Shown here in pieces: positions 54,250 to 62,076 of a DNA stretch of 64,000 nucleotides. The DNA is taken from contig NZ_CP032097.1 of the NCBI RefSeq assembly GCF_003544915.1, positions 1,240,001-1,304,000 of the forward strand. The letters are read 5' to 3'. The stretch is from Arcobacter ellisii (lineage in GTDB: Bacteria; Campylobacterota; Campylobacteria; Campylobacterales; Arcobacteraceae). The notes beneath the pieces were generated by a model. The model saw only the letters and a list, made by a program, of their open reading frames with translations, was not told the origin of the DNA and made no database searches. Positions within the stretch are counted from its first letter, which is position 1. Every line of letters starts with the position of its first letter. The position numbers and the translations under genes were made by a program.

Positions 54250-54717
54250 TTAAAAATTAGATAACTTTCTTTTCTCCTTTGTTTTTACTGTTTCACAACC
54301 ATATTTACTTTTAATTTCTTCAAGTGATTTTTCCTTAGGATTTCTACCTTTCATTTCTCCATAATACCACATCTTCTTTTTTGATGCCCATTTAAAATTA
54401 AGTTCTTTAAGTTTATCTTTGATTGTTTTAGTATCTCCACTTAACCAAATCCAAGAACCAACAACTTCAATAATTAGATTTTCATAATGTAATATTTGAG
54501 ATATGATTTTTTCTAACTCTAAATCAAACTTACTCTCATTTGAAAAGTAAATACCATTTTCTAAAATATGGTTATATATACTATTTAACATTTTAAAAAG
54601 TTCATCACTTCCTCCAACATCAGGGTGTAATTTTTTAGCTAATTGTTTATATATCTTTTTGGCTTCATTGATACCTTCAATATTTTCAAATTTTTTTTCT
54701 ATTTCTAAGTGTGTCAT
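54250..54717 (-). CDS. DnaJ-domain protein of plasmid type
   Basis: A 155-residue protein. A short J domain (residues about 1-60) carries K-L-H-P-D-V-G-G-S-D-E-L-F-K with the HPD motif that stimulates DnaK. The C-terminal part (L-N-F-K-W-A-S-K-K-K-M-W-Y-Y) is a segment often found in plasmid and phage proteins of this layout. There is no Gly/Phe or zinc region, so it is not the housekeeping DnaJ. It may recruit host DnaK for replication initiation by the Rep protein; this is inference. Confidence 0.75.
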   Translation of the reverse strand: MTHLEIEKKFENIEGINEAKKIYKQLAKKLHPDVGGSDELFKMLNSIYNHILENGIYFSNESKFDLELEKIISQILHYENLIIEVVGSWIWLSGDTKTIKDKLKELNFKWASKKKMWYYGEMKGRNPKEKSLEEIKSKYGCETVKTKEKRKLSNF

Positions 54718-55132
54718 CTCTTCATTCCTTTAAAAATTGTTTTACCTTTTTTGAAGATTTTTGAGGGGATTGTTTTATCTTCTTTTTTTTAATTTTAGAA
54801 AATAAAAACAACTCTCAAAAACTTTTTAAGGTTTTACCTCTTCTGTTAGTTTCATCGGGTTTTTGTAGGAATGTAGGGATTTAATTTTGACTTAGAATAA
54901 AATATAAAATAGTAATAGTTTTTATTTTAGTATCAGTCAATAATTTAATAGAGTGAAATGAGAAAAAAACTGAAACTAATTGAAGTGTAAATTTAAAAGT
55001 TTAATTATGATTGTTTTGTTTTTGGTGTGGAACAAAAATTAAAAAGTAAAGAAGATTGTAATTATATAGTTTGATGTAATCAAATCAATTTTTAGTTGTC
55101 AGGGTAGATATAGGGTAGATATTTAAAATATC
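54718..55132. other. Gene-free right end of the element
   Basis: No open frame with a usable start was found in these 415 bases. The only structure recognised is the arm-type repeat pair at 55102-55121 and the hairpin just before the aroE stop. Confidence 0.5.
55102..55132. repeat. GGGTAGATA arm-type repeats, right end, with aroE 3' hairpin
   Basis: GGGTAGATA occurs at 55102 and 55113, giving the same 20 bases as 36018-36037. On the minus strand the second copy pairs with GGGTAAGATATTT after the aroE stop, so it also forms an imperfect hairpin that could end aroE transcripts. The distance to the att core is similar on both sides (about 90 and 130 bases), as expected of integrase arm sites in a former attP. 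Confidence 0.6.
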
Positions 55133-55927
55133 TTACCCTTGTTTTAAACCTTTTCTCATGGCTTCAACTACCATTTTATCGGCTTTTGTGTTAGTAAATA
55201 GTTCAAATGCTAAAACACCTTGATATAAAAGCATATCTTCACCGTCTTTTATTTGACAATTATTTTTACTTGCAAGAGCTAAAAATGGAGTTACTTTTCC
55301 ATAAATACAATCAAAAGTAAAAGAGGCATTTTTAAGTATTGGTTCAATTATCTCTTTTGGTGCAGGTAAATAATCATCTTTTAATCCAGCACTTGTAGAG
55401 TTTACAACTAAATCATAAATTTCAGGTTTGAAGTTTTCCCAAGAGTATGAAGTAATATTGTGATTTTTAAAAAAATCTAATTTTCCTTCACTTCTATTTA
55501 AAACAGTTACTTTTATATTTTTTTCTTTTAGGGCTAAACTAATAGCTTTTGCTGTTCCTCCAGCTCCTAAAAGAAGTACATTTTGTACTTTTCCAAAACT
55601 CTCTATTGCTTTTAAAAATCCTGGTGCATCTGTGTTGTAAGCAACTACTTTTCCCTCTTCAATAACATAAGTATTAACAGCTTCAATCTCTTTTGCTATT
55701 CCTTTTACAATATCAGCATTTGCAAAAGCAAACTCTTTATGTGGAACAGTGATATTTGCACCACTATATCCATTTTGTAAAAATACTTCTTTTATAGTAT
55801 TTCCATCTTCTAAATGATGTTTTTCATAAACTCCATCAAAATTTATATATTTTAATCCTGCATTTTGCATTTGTGGAGATTTAGAGTGAGCTACTGGATT
55901 TCCAAAGATTACAAATTTTTTAGTCAT
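55133..55927 (-). CDS. aroE: Shikimate dehydrogenase, rebuilt by the element
   Basis: A 264-residue NADPH enzyme reducing 3-dehydroshikimate in the aromatic amino acid pathway. N-P-V-A-H-S-K-S-P, the catalytic lysine in T-V-P-H-K, N-T-D-A-P-G and the nucleotide loop G-A-G-G-T-A-K-A are present. The last about 35 codons (55133-55240) come from the element, while the original end is left at 35783. The two ends encode nearly the same protein. Its start overlaps the methyltransferase stop (TAATG). Confidence 0.95.
   Translation of the reverse strand: MTKKFVIFGNPVAHSKSPQMQNAGLKYINFDGVYEKHHLEDGNTIKEVFLQNGYSGANITVPHKEFAFANADIVKGIAKEIEAVNTYVIEEGKVVAYNTDAPGFLKAIESFGKVQNVLLLGAGGTAKAISLALKEKNIKVTVLNRSEGKLDFFKNHNITSYSWENFKPEIYDLVVNSTSAGLKDDYLPAPKEIIEPILKNASFTFDCIYGKVTPFLALASKNNCQIKDGEDMLLYQGVLAFELFTNTKADKMVVEAMRKGLKQG
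55212..55240. repeat. attR core, 29-bp direct repeat
   Basis: Identical to 35862-35890 and in the same orientation. It marks the right end of the element, inside aroE about 35 codons from the stop. Confidence 0.88.
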
Positions 55928-56535
55928 TATTTTTTTCCTATTAAGTTAAAAAGAGGGTATTTTTTATCATTTCTTTCATGTATAAATACACTATCACATG
56001 AGATTATTTCAAAACCAACTTCTTCAAAAAGTTTACAAAGCTCTTTTATCTCATAACCAAAGTGTTCAACTCCATCGTTATTATGTTTAGCGTGAAATGT
56101 TCCATCCTCTTTTTCTAAATCATTTATACAGATATATCCACCATCAACCAAACTCTCATAAGCTTTTTTTGCAAACATTTTAGTATCTTTTATATGGTGC
56201 ATTGTCATAGAAGAGATAAATAAATCAAATTGATTTTTTGGTAAATCCTCTTCATTTATATTATGTTTTATAGCTTTTAAATTTGAAAAATTTAACTCTT
56301 TTACTTTTTCATTAAATTTTTCAACCATACCTTTTGAATTATCCATTCCCAAAATGTTATTTGTTTCATTACTTAAAGCAAAAGCGATAAATCCAGTTCC
56401 ACAACCATAATCTAAAATTTGTGCATTGTTTTTTAAAGTTATATGTTTTTTTAAGTTCTCTACACAAGCATTTGAACTATCTATACTTGTTTGTTTATTA
56501 TCCCAAGTTTTAGCAGCTTCATCAAATCTGTTCAA
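55927..56535 (-). CDS. SAM-dependent class I methyltransferase
   Basis: A 202-residue protein with I-L-D-Y-G-C-G-T-G-F-I (SAM binding, residues about 39-49) and the UbiE-like block D-L-F-I-S-S-M-T-M-H-H-I. TTG 56535 follows AAGGAT. The substrate cannot be read from the sequence. It is translationally coupled to aroE, but no pathway link is known. Confidence 0.8.
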   Translation of the reverse strand: MNRFDEAAKTWDNKQTSIDSSNACVENLKKHITLKNNAQILDYGCGTGFIAFALSNETNNILGMDNSKGMVEKFNEKVKELNFSNLKAIKHNINEEDLPKNQFDLFISSMTMHHIKDTKMFAKKAYESLVDGGYICINDLEKEDGTFHAKHNNDGVEHFGYEIKELCKLFEEVGFEIISCDSVFIHERNDKKYPLFNLIGKK

Positions 56536-56594
56536 ATCTTATCCTTATCAAATTTTTGATAAATTATATCAAAAGCAAATAAAAAGAAGAAAAA

Positions 56595-57275
56595 ATGAGT
56601 AATAAAATATTAATAAACTTTACAACAATAGAAGATGGAAATTTGGCATATCATGTTGGAGATATAAAACAAAATGTTGATAAAAATAGGCAAAATCTTG
56701 CTTTAAAACTTGGATTTAAAAATGAAGATTTAGTCTATATGAATCAAGTTCATGGGAATAATGTTTTAATAGTAGATAAAAATTCTGAAAAATTAATAGA
56801 TGATTGTGATGGAATAATTACAAATACAAAAAATCTTCCTTTGATGGTAATGGTTGCTGATTGTATTCCAATTTTGTTTTATGATGAAAAAAAAGGTGTA
56901 ATTGCAGCTGTTCATGCAGGAAGAAACTCAACTTTTTTAAGAATTGCAGAAATTACAGCAAAAAAAATGATAGAGAATTTTGCTTGTGAAGCTAAAGATA
57001 TAAAAGTAATTATGGGACCATCTATTCAAAAATGTTGTTATGAAGTAAATGATGAACTTTTAAAAATAGTAAAAACTTCTTTTGGAGAAGAGTTTTGTAT
57101 AGGAAACAATATAGATTTACAAGGAATCAATAAAAAATTATTGGAAAATCTAGGAATAAAAGAGATACAAATCTCAAATATTTGTACAAAATGTTCAAAT
57201 AAACCATATTTTTCTTTTAGAAAAAATCCAAAAACAGGAAGATTTGCAGGAATTATAAGTATATCTAATGTTTAA
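56595..57275 (+). CDS. pgeF: Laccase-domain protein, PgeF/YfiH family
   Basis: A 226-residue protein with the metal-binding residues of the multicopper-like Cu-oxidase_4 family: V-H-G-N-N, A-D-C-I-P-I and V-H-A-G, and G-P-S-I-Q-K-C-C-Y-E-V. Members act as purine nucleoside phosphorylases or in peptidoglycan editing; the exact role here is open. It is divergent from the methyltransferase gene. The 185 bases after it hold the malic enzyme promoter region. Confidence 0.85.
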   Translation: MSNKILINFTTIEDGNLAYHVGDIKQNVDKNRQNLALKLGFKNEDLVYMNQVHGNNVLIVDKNSEKLIDDCDGIITNTKNLPLMVMVADCIPILFYDEKKGVIAAVHAGRNSTFLRIAEITAKKMIENFACEAKDIKVIMGPSIQKCCYEVNDELLKIVKTSFGEEFCIGNNIDLQGINKKLLENLGIKEIQISNICTKCSNKPYFSFRKNPKTGRFAGIISISNV

Positions 57276-57460
57276 ACCTTAAATGATAATTATAAATTAT
57301 AATTAGATAAAAAAACTTACATAAATTTTACATAACTTTAAAAAAATTACTTAAATGAATTTATATTCATAAAAAATTATAAAAAATCTTTTTATTTAAG
57401 TTTCTTTTGGTTACTATTTTGCGATTTTATAATAAATCAGTTTATAAAAAGGGAAATAAA

Positions 57461-58720
57461 ATGAGTACAAAAGTTACTAAAGAAGAAGCATTAGAGTATC
57501 ACAGAGTTCCAAATCCAGGAAAAGTTGCAATTTCAACAACTACTAGATTGGAAACTCAAAAAGATTTATCATTAGCATATTCTCCGGGAGTTGCGTATCC
57601 TTGTGAAGAGATTCAAAAAAATCCAGAATTAGCTTTTGAATATACATCAAAAAGAAATCTTGTAGCAGTTATTTCTAATGGAACGGCTGTTCTTGGACTT
57701 GGTGATATTGGAGCAATTGCATCAAAACCTGTAATGGAAGGAAAATCTGTATTATTCAAAAAATTTGCAGCAGTAGATTCTTTTGATATAGAAGTTGATG
57801 AAAAAGATATTGATAAATTTTGTGATATTGTAAAGGCTATTTCTCCTACTTTTGGTGGAATAAATCTTGAAGATATTAAAGCTCCTGAGTGTTTTGAAAT
57901 TGAAAAAAGACTTGTTGAAGAGTTAAATATTCCAGTTATGCACGATGACCAACATGGAACGGCAATTATTACAAGTGCTGCACTTATTAATGCAAGTGAA
58001 ATGATGGGAAAAAAATTAGAAGATATGAAAGTAGTTGTGGTTGGAGCAGGGGCTTCAGCGATTGCTTGTTCAACGATGTATAAAGAACTAGGAATTAAAA
58101 ATTTAATTATGTGTGATTCAAAAGGTGTAATACATAAAGATAGAACTGATTTAAACAAATATAAAAAAGAGTTTATTACCCAAACTGATATAACAACAAT
58201 GGAAGAGGCATTTGAAAATGCAGATATGGTTTTAGGTTTATCAAGACCTGGGACATTTACACTAGAACATATAAAACTTATGAGTGAAGAACCAATTGTA
58301 TTTACTTTAGCAAATCCAACACCTGAACTTTTTCCTGAAGAAGTAAGATCTGTAAAACCAAAAGCAATTATTGGAACAGGGCGTTCAGATTATGCTAATC
58401 AAGTAAACAATGTTTTAGGTTTCCCTTTTATTTTTAGAGGTGCACTTGATGTTCAAGCAAGAAAAATAAATATGCCAATGAAAATGGCAGCTGCAAAAGC
58501 TATTGCAAATCTTGCAAAAGAGCCAATTACAGAAGAATTAAGAGCTTCATTTGGTGATTTATCTTATGGAAGAGAGTATATTATTCCAATTCCTTTTGAT
58601 AAAAGATTAATGGTTGAAGTTTCATCAGCTGTTGCAAATAGTGCAGTTGAAACAGGTGTTGCAAGAGTAAAAGATTTTAATTTGGAAGAATATAGAGAAA
58701 AACTAGCTTCTATGATATAA
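57461..58720 (+). CDS. maeB: Malic enzyme (malate to pyruvate and CO2)
   Basis: A 419-residue enzyme. ATG 57461 is preceded by AAAGGGAAA; the in-frame ATG 57407 further up has no ribosome site. The signature S-L-A-Y-S-P-G-V-A-Y-P and V-L-G-L-G-D-I-G, the metal site V-M-H-D-D-Q-H-G-T and the nucleotide loop V-V-G-A-G-A-S-A are visible. It has the length of the short form without the phosphotransacetylase-like tail of E. coli MaeB. Coenzyme preference cannot be decided here. Confidence 0.92.
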   Translation: MSTKVTKEEALEYHRVPNPGKVAISTTTRLETQKDLSLAYSPGVAYPCEEIQKNPELAFEYTSKRNLVAVISNGTAVLGLGDIGAIASKPVMEGKSVLFKKFAAVDSFDIEVDEKDIDKFCDIVKAISPTFGGINLEDIKAPECFEIEKRLVEELNIPVMHDDQHGTAIITSAALINASEMMGKKLEDMKVVVVGAGASAIACSTMYKELGIKNLIMCDSKGVIHKDRTDLNKYKKEFITQTDITTMEEAFENADMVLGLSRPGTFTLEHIKLMSEEPIVFTLANPTPELFPEEVRSVKPKAIIGTGRSDYANQVNNVLGFPFIFRGALDVQARKINMPMKMAAAKAIANLAKEPITEELRASFGDLSYGREYIIPIPFDKRLMVEVSSAVANSAVETGVARVKDFNLEEYREKLASMI

Positions 58721-58753
58721 CTTAAAATTATCTATTAATTTATAAAATGGTAA

Positions 58754-58785
58754 TATTCTAGCTTTAAAAAATTAAAGCTAGAATA
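58754..58785 (+). terminator. 14-bp hairpin between malic enzyme and purU
   Basis: TATTCTAGCTTTAA (58754-58767) pairs perfectly with TTAAAGCTAGAATA (58772-58785) around an AAAA loop. There is no T run. It ends 14 bases before the purU start, so it may end the malic enzyme transcript or affect purU expression. Confidence 0.6.
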
Positions 58786-58799
58786 ATTATAGGATAAAT

Positions 58800-59633
58800 A
58801 TGGAAGAGTATATACTGTTAATTGATACAGAAGATTCAAAAGGTTTGGTTTATAATATTTCAAAAGTACTTTTTGCAAATAACTTAAATATCGAACAAAA
58901 TGCTGAATATGTTGATCCAGAAACTAAAAAATTTTTTATGAGAAGTATAATCTCTGGAAAAGTTTCAAAAAATATCTTACTAAAAGAACTAACAGAAGTT
59001 TTACCAGCTGGAGCATCAATTAAATTAAACAAAAAAGAGAAAAAAGATGTTGTTATTTTAGCAACTAAAGAGTCTCACGTTTTAGGTGATTTATTGATTA
59101 GATACATTGCTGGAGAATTAAATGCAAATATAAAAGCAGTTATTGCAAATCATGACCATTTAAAAGAGTTAGTAGAAAAATTCAATATTCCTTTCACTTC
59201 TATTAGTGCAGAAGGAATGAGTAGAGAAGAACACGAAGATAAAATGATTGCAAAAATTTCTGAGTATGAACCTGAACTTATTGTTCTTGCAAAATATATG
59301 AGAATTTTAACTCCAAAATTTGTAGAAACTTTCCCTAAAAAAGTTTTAAATATCCATCACTCATTTTTACCAGCATTTATTGGAGCAAATCCATATAAAC
59401 AAGCTCACGAAAGAGGTGTTAAGATTATTGGAGCAACTGCTCATTATGTTACAAATGATTTGGATGAAGGTCCGATTATTTTCCAAGATGTGGTAAGAGT
59501 TGACCATAGTTATTCTTGGGAAGATATGAGAAATGCAGGAAGAAATGTAGAAAAAATCGTTTTATCAAATGCATTTGAACTACTTTTAAATGATAGAGTT
59601 TTTGTTCATGGAAACAAAACGGTAATTTTATAA
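58800..59633 (+). CDS. purU: Formyltetrahydrofolate deformylase
   Basis: A 277-residue enzyme that releases formate from 10-formyl-THF, balancing one-carbon units and feeding purine synthesis. An N-terminal ACT domain (about 1-75, L-I-D-T-E-D-S-K-G-L) is followed by the formyltransferase fold with N-I-H-H-S-F-L-P-A-F and T-A-H-Y-V-T-N-D-L-D-E-G-P-I-I. The stop overlaps the trmL start by one base. Confidence 0.93.
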   Translation: MEEYILLIDTEDSKGLVYNISKVLFANNLNIEQNAEYVDPETKKFFMRSIISGKVSKNILLKELTEVLPAGASIKLNKKEKKDVVILATKESHVLGDLLIRYIAGELNANIKAVIANHDHLKELVEKFNIPFTSISAEGMSREEHEDKMIAKISEYEPELIVLAKYMRILTPKFVETFPKKVLNIHHSFLPAFIGANPYKQAHERGVKIIGATAHYVTNDLDEGPIIFQDVVRVDHSYSWEDMRNAGRNVEKIVLSNAFELLLNDRVFVHGNKTVIL

Positions 59634-60097
59634 TGTTTAATATAGTTTTATTAGAACCAAGAATCCCTGGAAATGTGGGAACTATTGGAAGACTTGCATT
59701 TGCACTTAACTGTACACTTCACCTAATTAAACCTTATGGTTTTGGTGAAATTACAGAAAAAGAAGTTCGTCGTGCTGGACTTGATTATTGGTTTGATTTA
59801 GATGTTAGAGAGTATGAAAATATCGAAGATTTTTGGGCAAAAAATCCATTTAATGATAGACACTTTTTCGCAACTACAAAAACAAAACAAGTTTATTTTG
59901 AAACAAGTTATGAAGTAGGAGATTATTTTTATTTTGGAAGAGAAGATGCTGGACTTCCTCAATCTATTTTAGATAAAAGTCCAAAAACTTGTATTACAAT
60001 TCCAATGACAAATGATGCAAGAAGTTTAAATATTGCAAACTCAGTTTCAATTGTTGCTTACGAAGCTTTAAGACAAAACTTTAAAGATTTTAAATAA
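59633..60097 (+). CDS. trmL: tRNA (cytidine/uridine-34 2'-O)-methyltransferase
   Basis: A 154-residue SPOUT enzyme that methylates the wobble base of tRNA-Leu. The family blocks E-P-R-I-P-G-N-V-G-T-I-G-R, F-G-R-E-D-A-G-L-P and I-P-M-T-N-D-A-R-S-L-N-I-A-N-S-V-S-I-V are complete. It is coupled to purU by overlapping stop and start codons. A terminator follows at 60126. Confidence 0.93.
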   Translation: MFNIVLLEPRIPGNVGTIGRLAFALNCTLHLIKPYGFGEITEKEVRRAGLDYWFDLDVREYENIEDFWAKNPFNDRHFFATTKTKQVYFETSYEVGDYFYFGREDAGLPQSILDKSPKTCITIPMTNDARSLNIANSVSIVAYEALRQNFKDFK

Positions 60098-60317
60098 GTT
60101 TATTACTTTTTTCAATAAGTTTTATAACAGCTTCAAGCTCTTTTTGAAGCTGTTTTTTTTCTGAATCTTTTTTAGCTTCTTTTATCTCTTTTTTTAATTT
60201 TGCTTTTTTTTGAGATAATTTTTCAATTATCTCTTTAACTTTTTCTTGTTTTGATTCATCTAAACTATCTTTTTTCAAATATTTTTTTATTTTTGAAACG
60301 ATTTTATCTAAGTTCAT
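60090..60317 (-). CDS. Small lysine-rich coiled-coil protein
   Basis: A 75-residue protein, nearly all helix and very rich in Lys and Glu (K-K-A-K-L-K-K-E-I-K-E-A-K-K-D). No family was recognised. It lies one base after the Na/Pi cotransporter gene in the same direction, which supports it as real, but the terminator of trmL lies inside its coding sequence. It overlaps trmL by 8 bases. Confidence 0.55.
   Translation of the reverse strand: MNLDKIVSKIKKYLKKDSLDESKQEKVKEIIEKLSQKKAKLKKEIKEAKKDSEKKQLQKELEAVIKLIEKSNKLI
60126..60160 (+). terminator. Intrinsic terminator of the purU-trmL operon
   Basis: AACAGCTTCAA (60126-60136) pairs perfectly with TTGAAGCTGTT (60144-60154), followed by an eight-T run (60153-60160). 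It is inside the coding sequence of the small coiled-coil gene on the other strand. Confidence 0.88.
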
Positions 60318-60318
60318 A

Positions 60319-62070
60319 TTATTTGTTTCCTATCTCTTTTAGTAGTGTATTGTTAAAAAACAATATACTTGCCATTTCAACAAGTTTTTTCTGAATAGAA
60401 TAAACAGTTGCACTATCATTGATAAGTGAAGTTGCCATTGTTGCTTTGATTTTATCTTCTCTGATTAAAGCGTCAATTTTCCCTGATTTTAATAAGTCAT
60501 TTGTTTTAAGAGTTGATTTTATAACTTCCAATTGTGTAAGTTTCTCAAGCTCTGTTTCTTGACTATCAAGTAAATTTATATCAATTAAAATAGCTGCTAA
60601 CTCTTCTCTTAGTAAATTATACTCCTCTTTTATATATTCATTTCTACTTTTTAGATAAAAATTTAGATTTTTTTGAATATCTCTTGTATCTTTTAATACT
60701 TCTACAATAAGTTTTGCACATCTTTTTATATCAGCAACCTCTCTTTGTTGAGAACTTGTCATATTTTCTTGTGCAAAAGAAGAGTATTTTATGATTTCAC
60801 TATAAATAATTTTTAGATTTGTATGATAAATCTCATCAATATTTGTATCAATTTTTGAAACTTCTTTTGATATTTGAAGTTTTAAATCTTCTTTTGTTTT
60901 TAAATTACTTGTATGTAAATTTAAAGCATGAAGCATTGCTTTTTGACAATTTTCATATAAACTTATAGTCTCTTTTCTTATTGAAACAATTGCTGTATCT
61001 GGAATTGTTAAATTTGAATCTAATAGGTATTTAGGTCTTGATGCAGCTGAGATTTTCGTTTTAATTAATTTTTTTGATAAGTTAACTATTTGATTTATAA
61101 AAGGAGATAATAAAATAATTCCAAATAAACTAAATATTGTATGAAACAAAGATAATTTCATAGTGTAATTATTTTCACTAATACCCAAATAAGGTGCTAA
61201 AAAATCGACTAAATCTTTAAATGAATAAATAAATGTAGTTATAATAATTGCTGTAATAACATTGAAAGTAAAGTGAGCAAAAGCAACTCTTTTTCCATTT
61301 TCATTTGAAGCCAATGAAGCAATAATTGCAGTAAAAGTTGTTCCAACATTTGCTCCAATTGCTAAAGCTAAAGCATTTATATATATGATACTTCCAGCAC
61401 TTAAAGCTGTAATAATAATCGCTAAGGTTGCAGCACTTGATTGAATAACAACCGTTGCAATTGCTCCTATTAGAATATAAACAATAATTCCTAAAGCTCC
61501 TTCCATAGAATAAGAAGCTAAATCAATTGAATTTTTTAATGTATCAAATCCATCTTTCATATAAGAAATACCAAGAAAAATAAACCCTAAACCCAATAAT
61601 ACATTTCCGAGTCCTTTATAACTGTTATTTTTAAAAAATCGTAATAGTACTCCAAAAAGAATCATTGGCATTGCATAAATTGAAATTTTTACATCTACTC
61701 CTAAACTTGAAACTATCCAAGCTGTTGTTGTACTTCCAAGATTTGAACCAAAAATTATTCCAATTCCTTGAACTAAAGTTATTAACTCAACAGATAAAAA
61801 TGAGATAACAACTAAAGAGATAATAGATGAACTTTGTACAACAGATGTTGAAAGAAATCCAGTTAAAATGGCATAAAAGGTGTTGCTTGTAAACTTTTGA
61901 AGCAATTTTTCTAAAATTCCTCCCGATAATAGTTTAAAACCATCTTGCATAAAAAACATACCAATTAAAAAAATTGCAATTCCAGATAGAATCACAGTTA
62001 AATTTTCCATAGAAATTACAAAATATGCAATAACTAAAAATAAAATAGGTACAAATAATTTTTTAGTCAT
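60319..62070 (-). CDS. Na+/phosphate cotransporter, NptA/PhoU-like fusion
   Basis: A 583-residue protein. Residues about 1-310 have two repeated membrane halves with the family QSS motifs (S-T-S-V-V-Q-S-S-S-I-I and V-V-I-Q-S-S-A-A-T). Residues about 355-570 are helical and resemble a PhoU-like domain. It imports phosphate with sodium, or another anion in some relatives. It follows the chemoreceptor gene after 6 bases in the same direction, so they may be co-transcribed. Confidence 0.88.
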   Translation of the reverse strand: MTKKLFVPILFLVIAYFVISMENLTVILSGIAIFLIGMFFMQDGFKLLSGGILEKLLQKFTSNTFYAILTGFLSTSVVQSSSIISLVVISFLSVELITLVQGIGIIFGSNLGSTTTAWIVSSLGVDVKISIYAMPMILFGVLLRFFKNNSYKGLGNVLLGLGFIFLGISYMKDGFDTLKNSIDLASYSMEGALGIIVYILIGAIATVVIQSSAATLAIIITALSAGSIIYINALALAIGANVGTTFTAIIASLASNENGKRVAFAHFTFNVITAIIITTFIYSFKDLVDFLAPYLGISENNYTMKLSLFHTIFSLFGIILLSPFINQIVNLSKKLIKTKISAASRPKYLLDSNLTIPDTAIVSIRKETISLYENCQKAMLHALNLHTSNLKTKEDLKLQISKEVSKIDTNIDEIYHTNLKIIYSEIIKYSSFAQENMTSSQQREVADIKRCAKLIVEVLKDTRDIQKNLNFYLKSRNEYIKEEYNLLREELAAILIDINLLDSQETELEKLTQLEVIKSTLKTNDLLKSGKIDALIREDKIKATMATSLINDSATVYSIQKKLVEMASILFFNNTLLKEIGNK

Positions 62071-62076
62071 AATTCT

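Larger units (their letters stand above)
35862..55240. mobile_element. Integrated mobilizable element in aroE, 19.4 kb
   Basis: Bounded by the 29-bp att repeats. An integrase gene lies at the left end, and a replication gene (46470), relaxase, MobC-like gene and DnaJ-domain gene lie at the right. The cargo is a Type I restriction system, a CBASS and two extra adenine methyltransferases. The element rebuilds aroE by bringing its own 3' end, so insertion does not destroy the gene. No type IV secretion genes are seen, so transfer would need a helper. It looks like an integrated plasmid-like IME. Confidence 0.88.

Noticed and set aside
35862-55240. A tRNA gene as integration target, or a CRISPR array in the element
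   Set aside because: No tRNA-like sequence was found near either junction and no regularly spaced repeats were seen; the target is aroE.
57613-58158. A 181-residue minus-strand frame inside the malic enzyme gene
   Set aside because: The plus-strand enzyme is complete and conserved over this stretch, and the antisense translation is Ser/Ile-rich without domain features.
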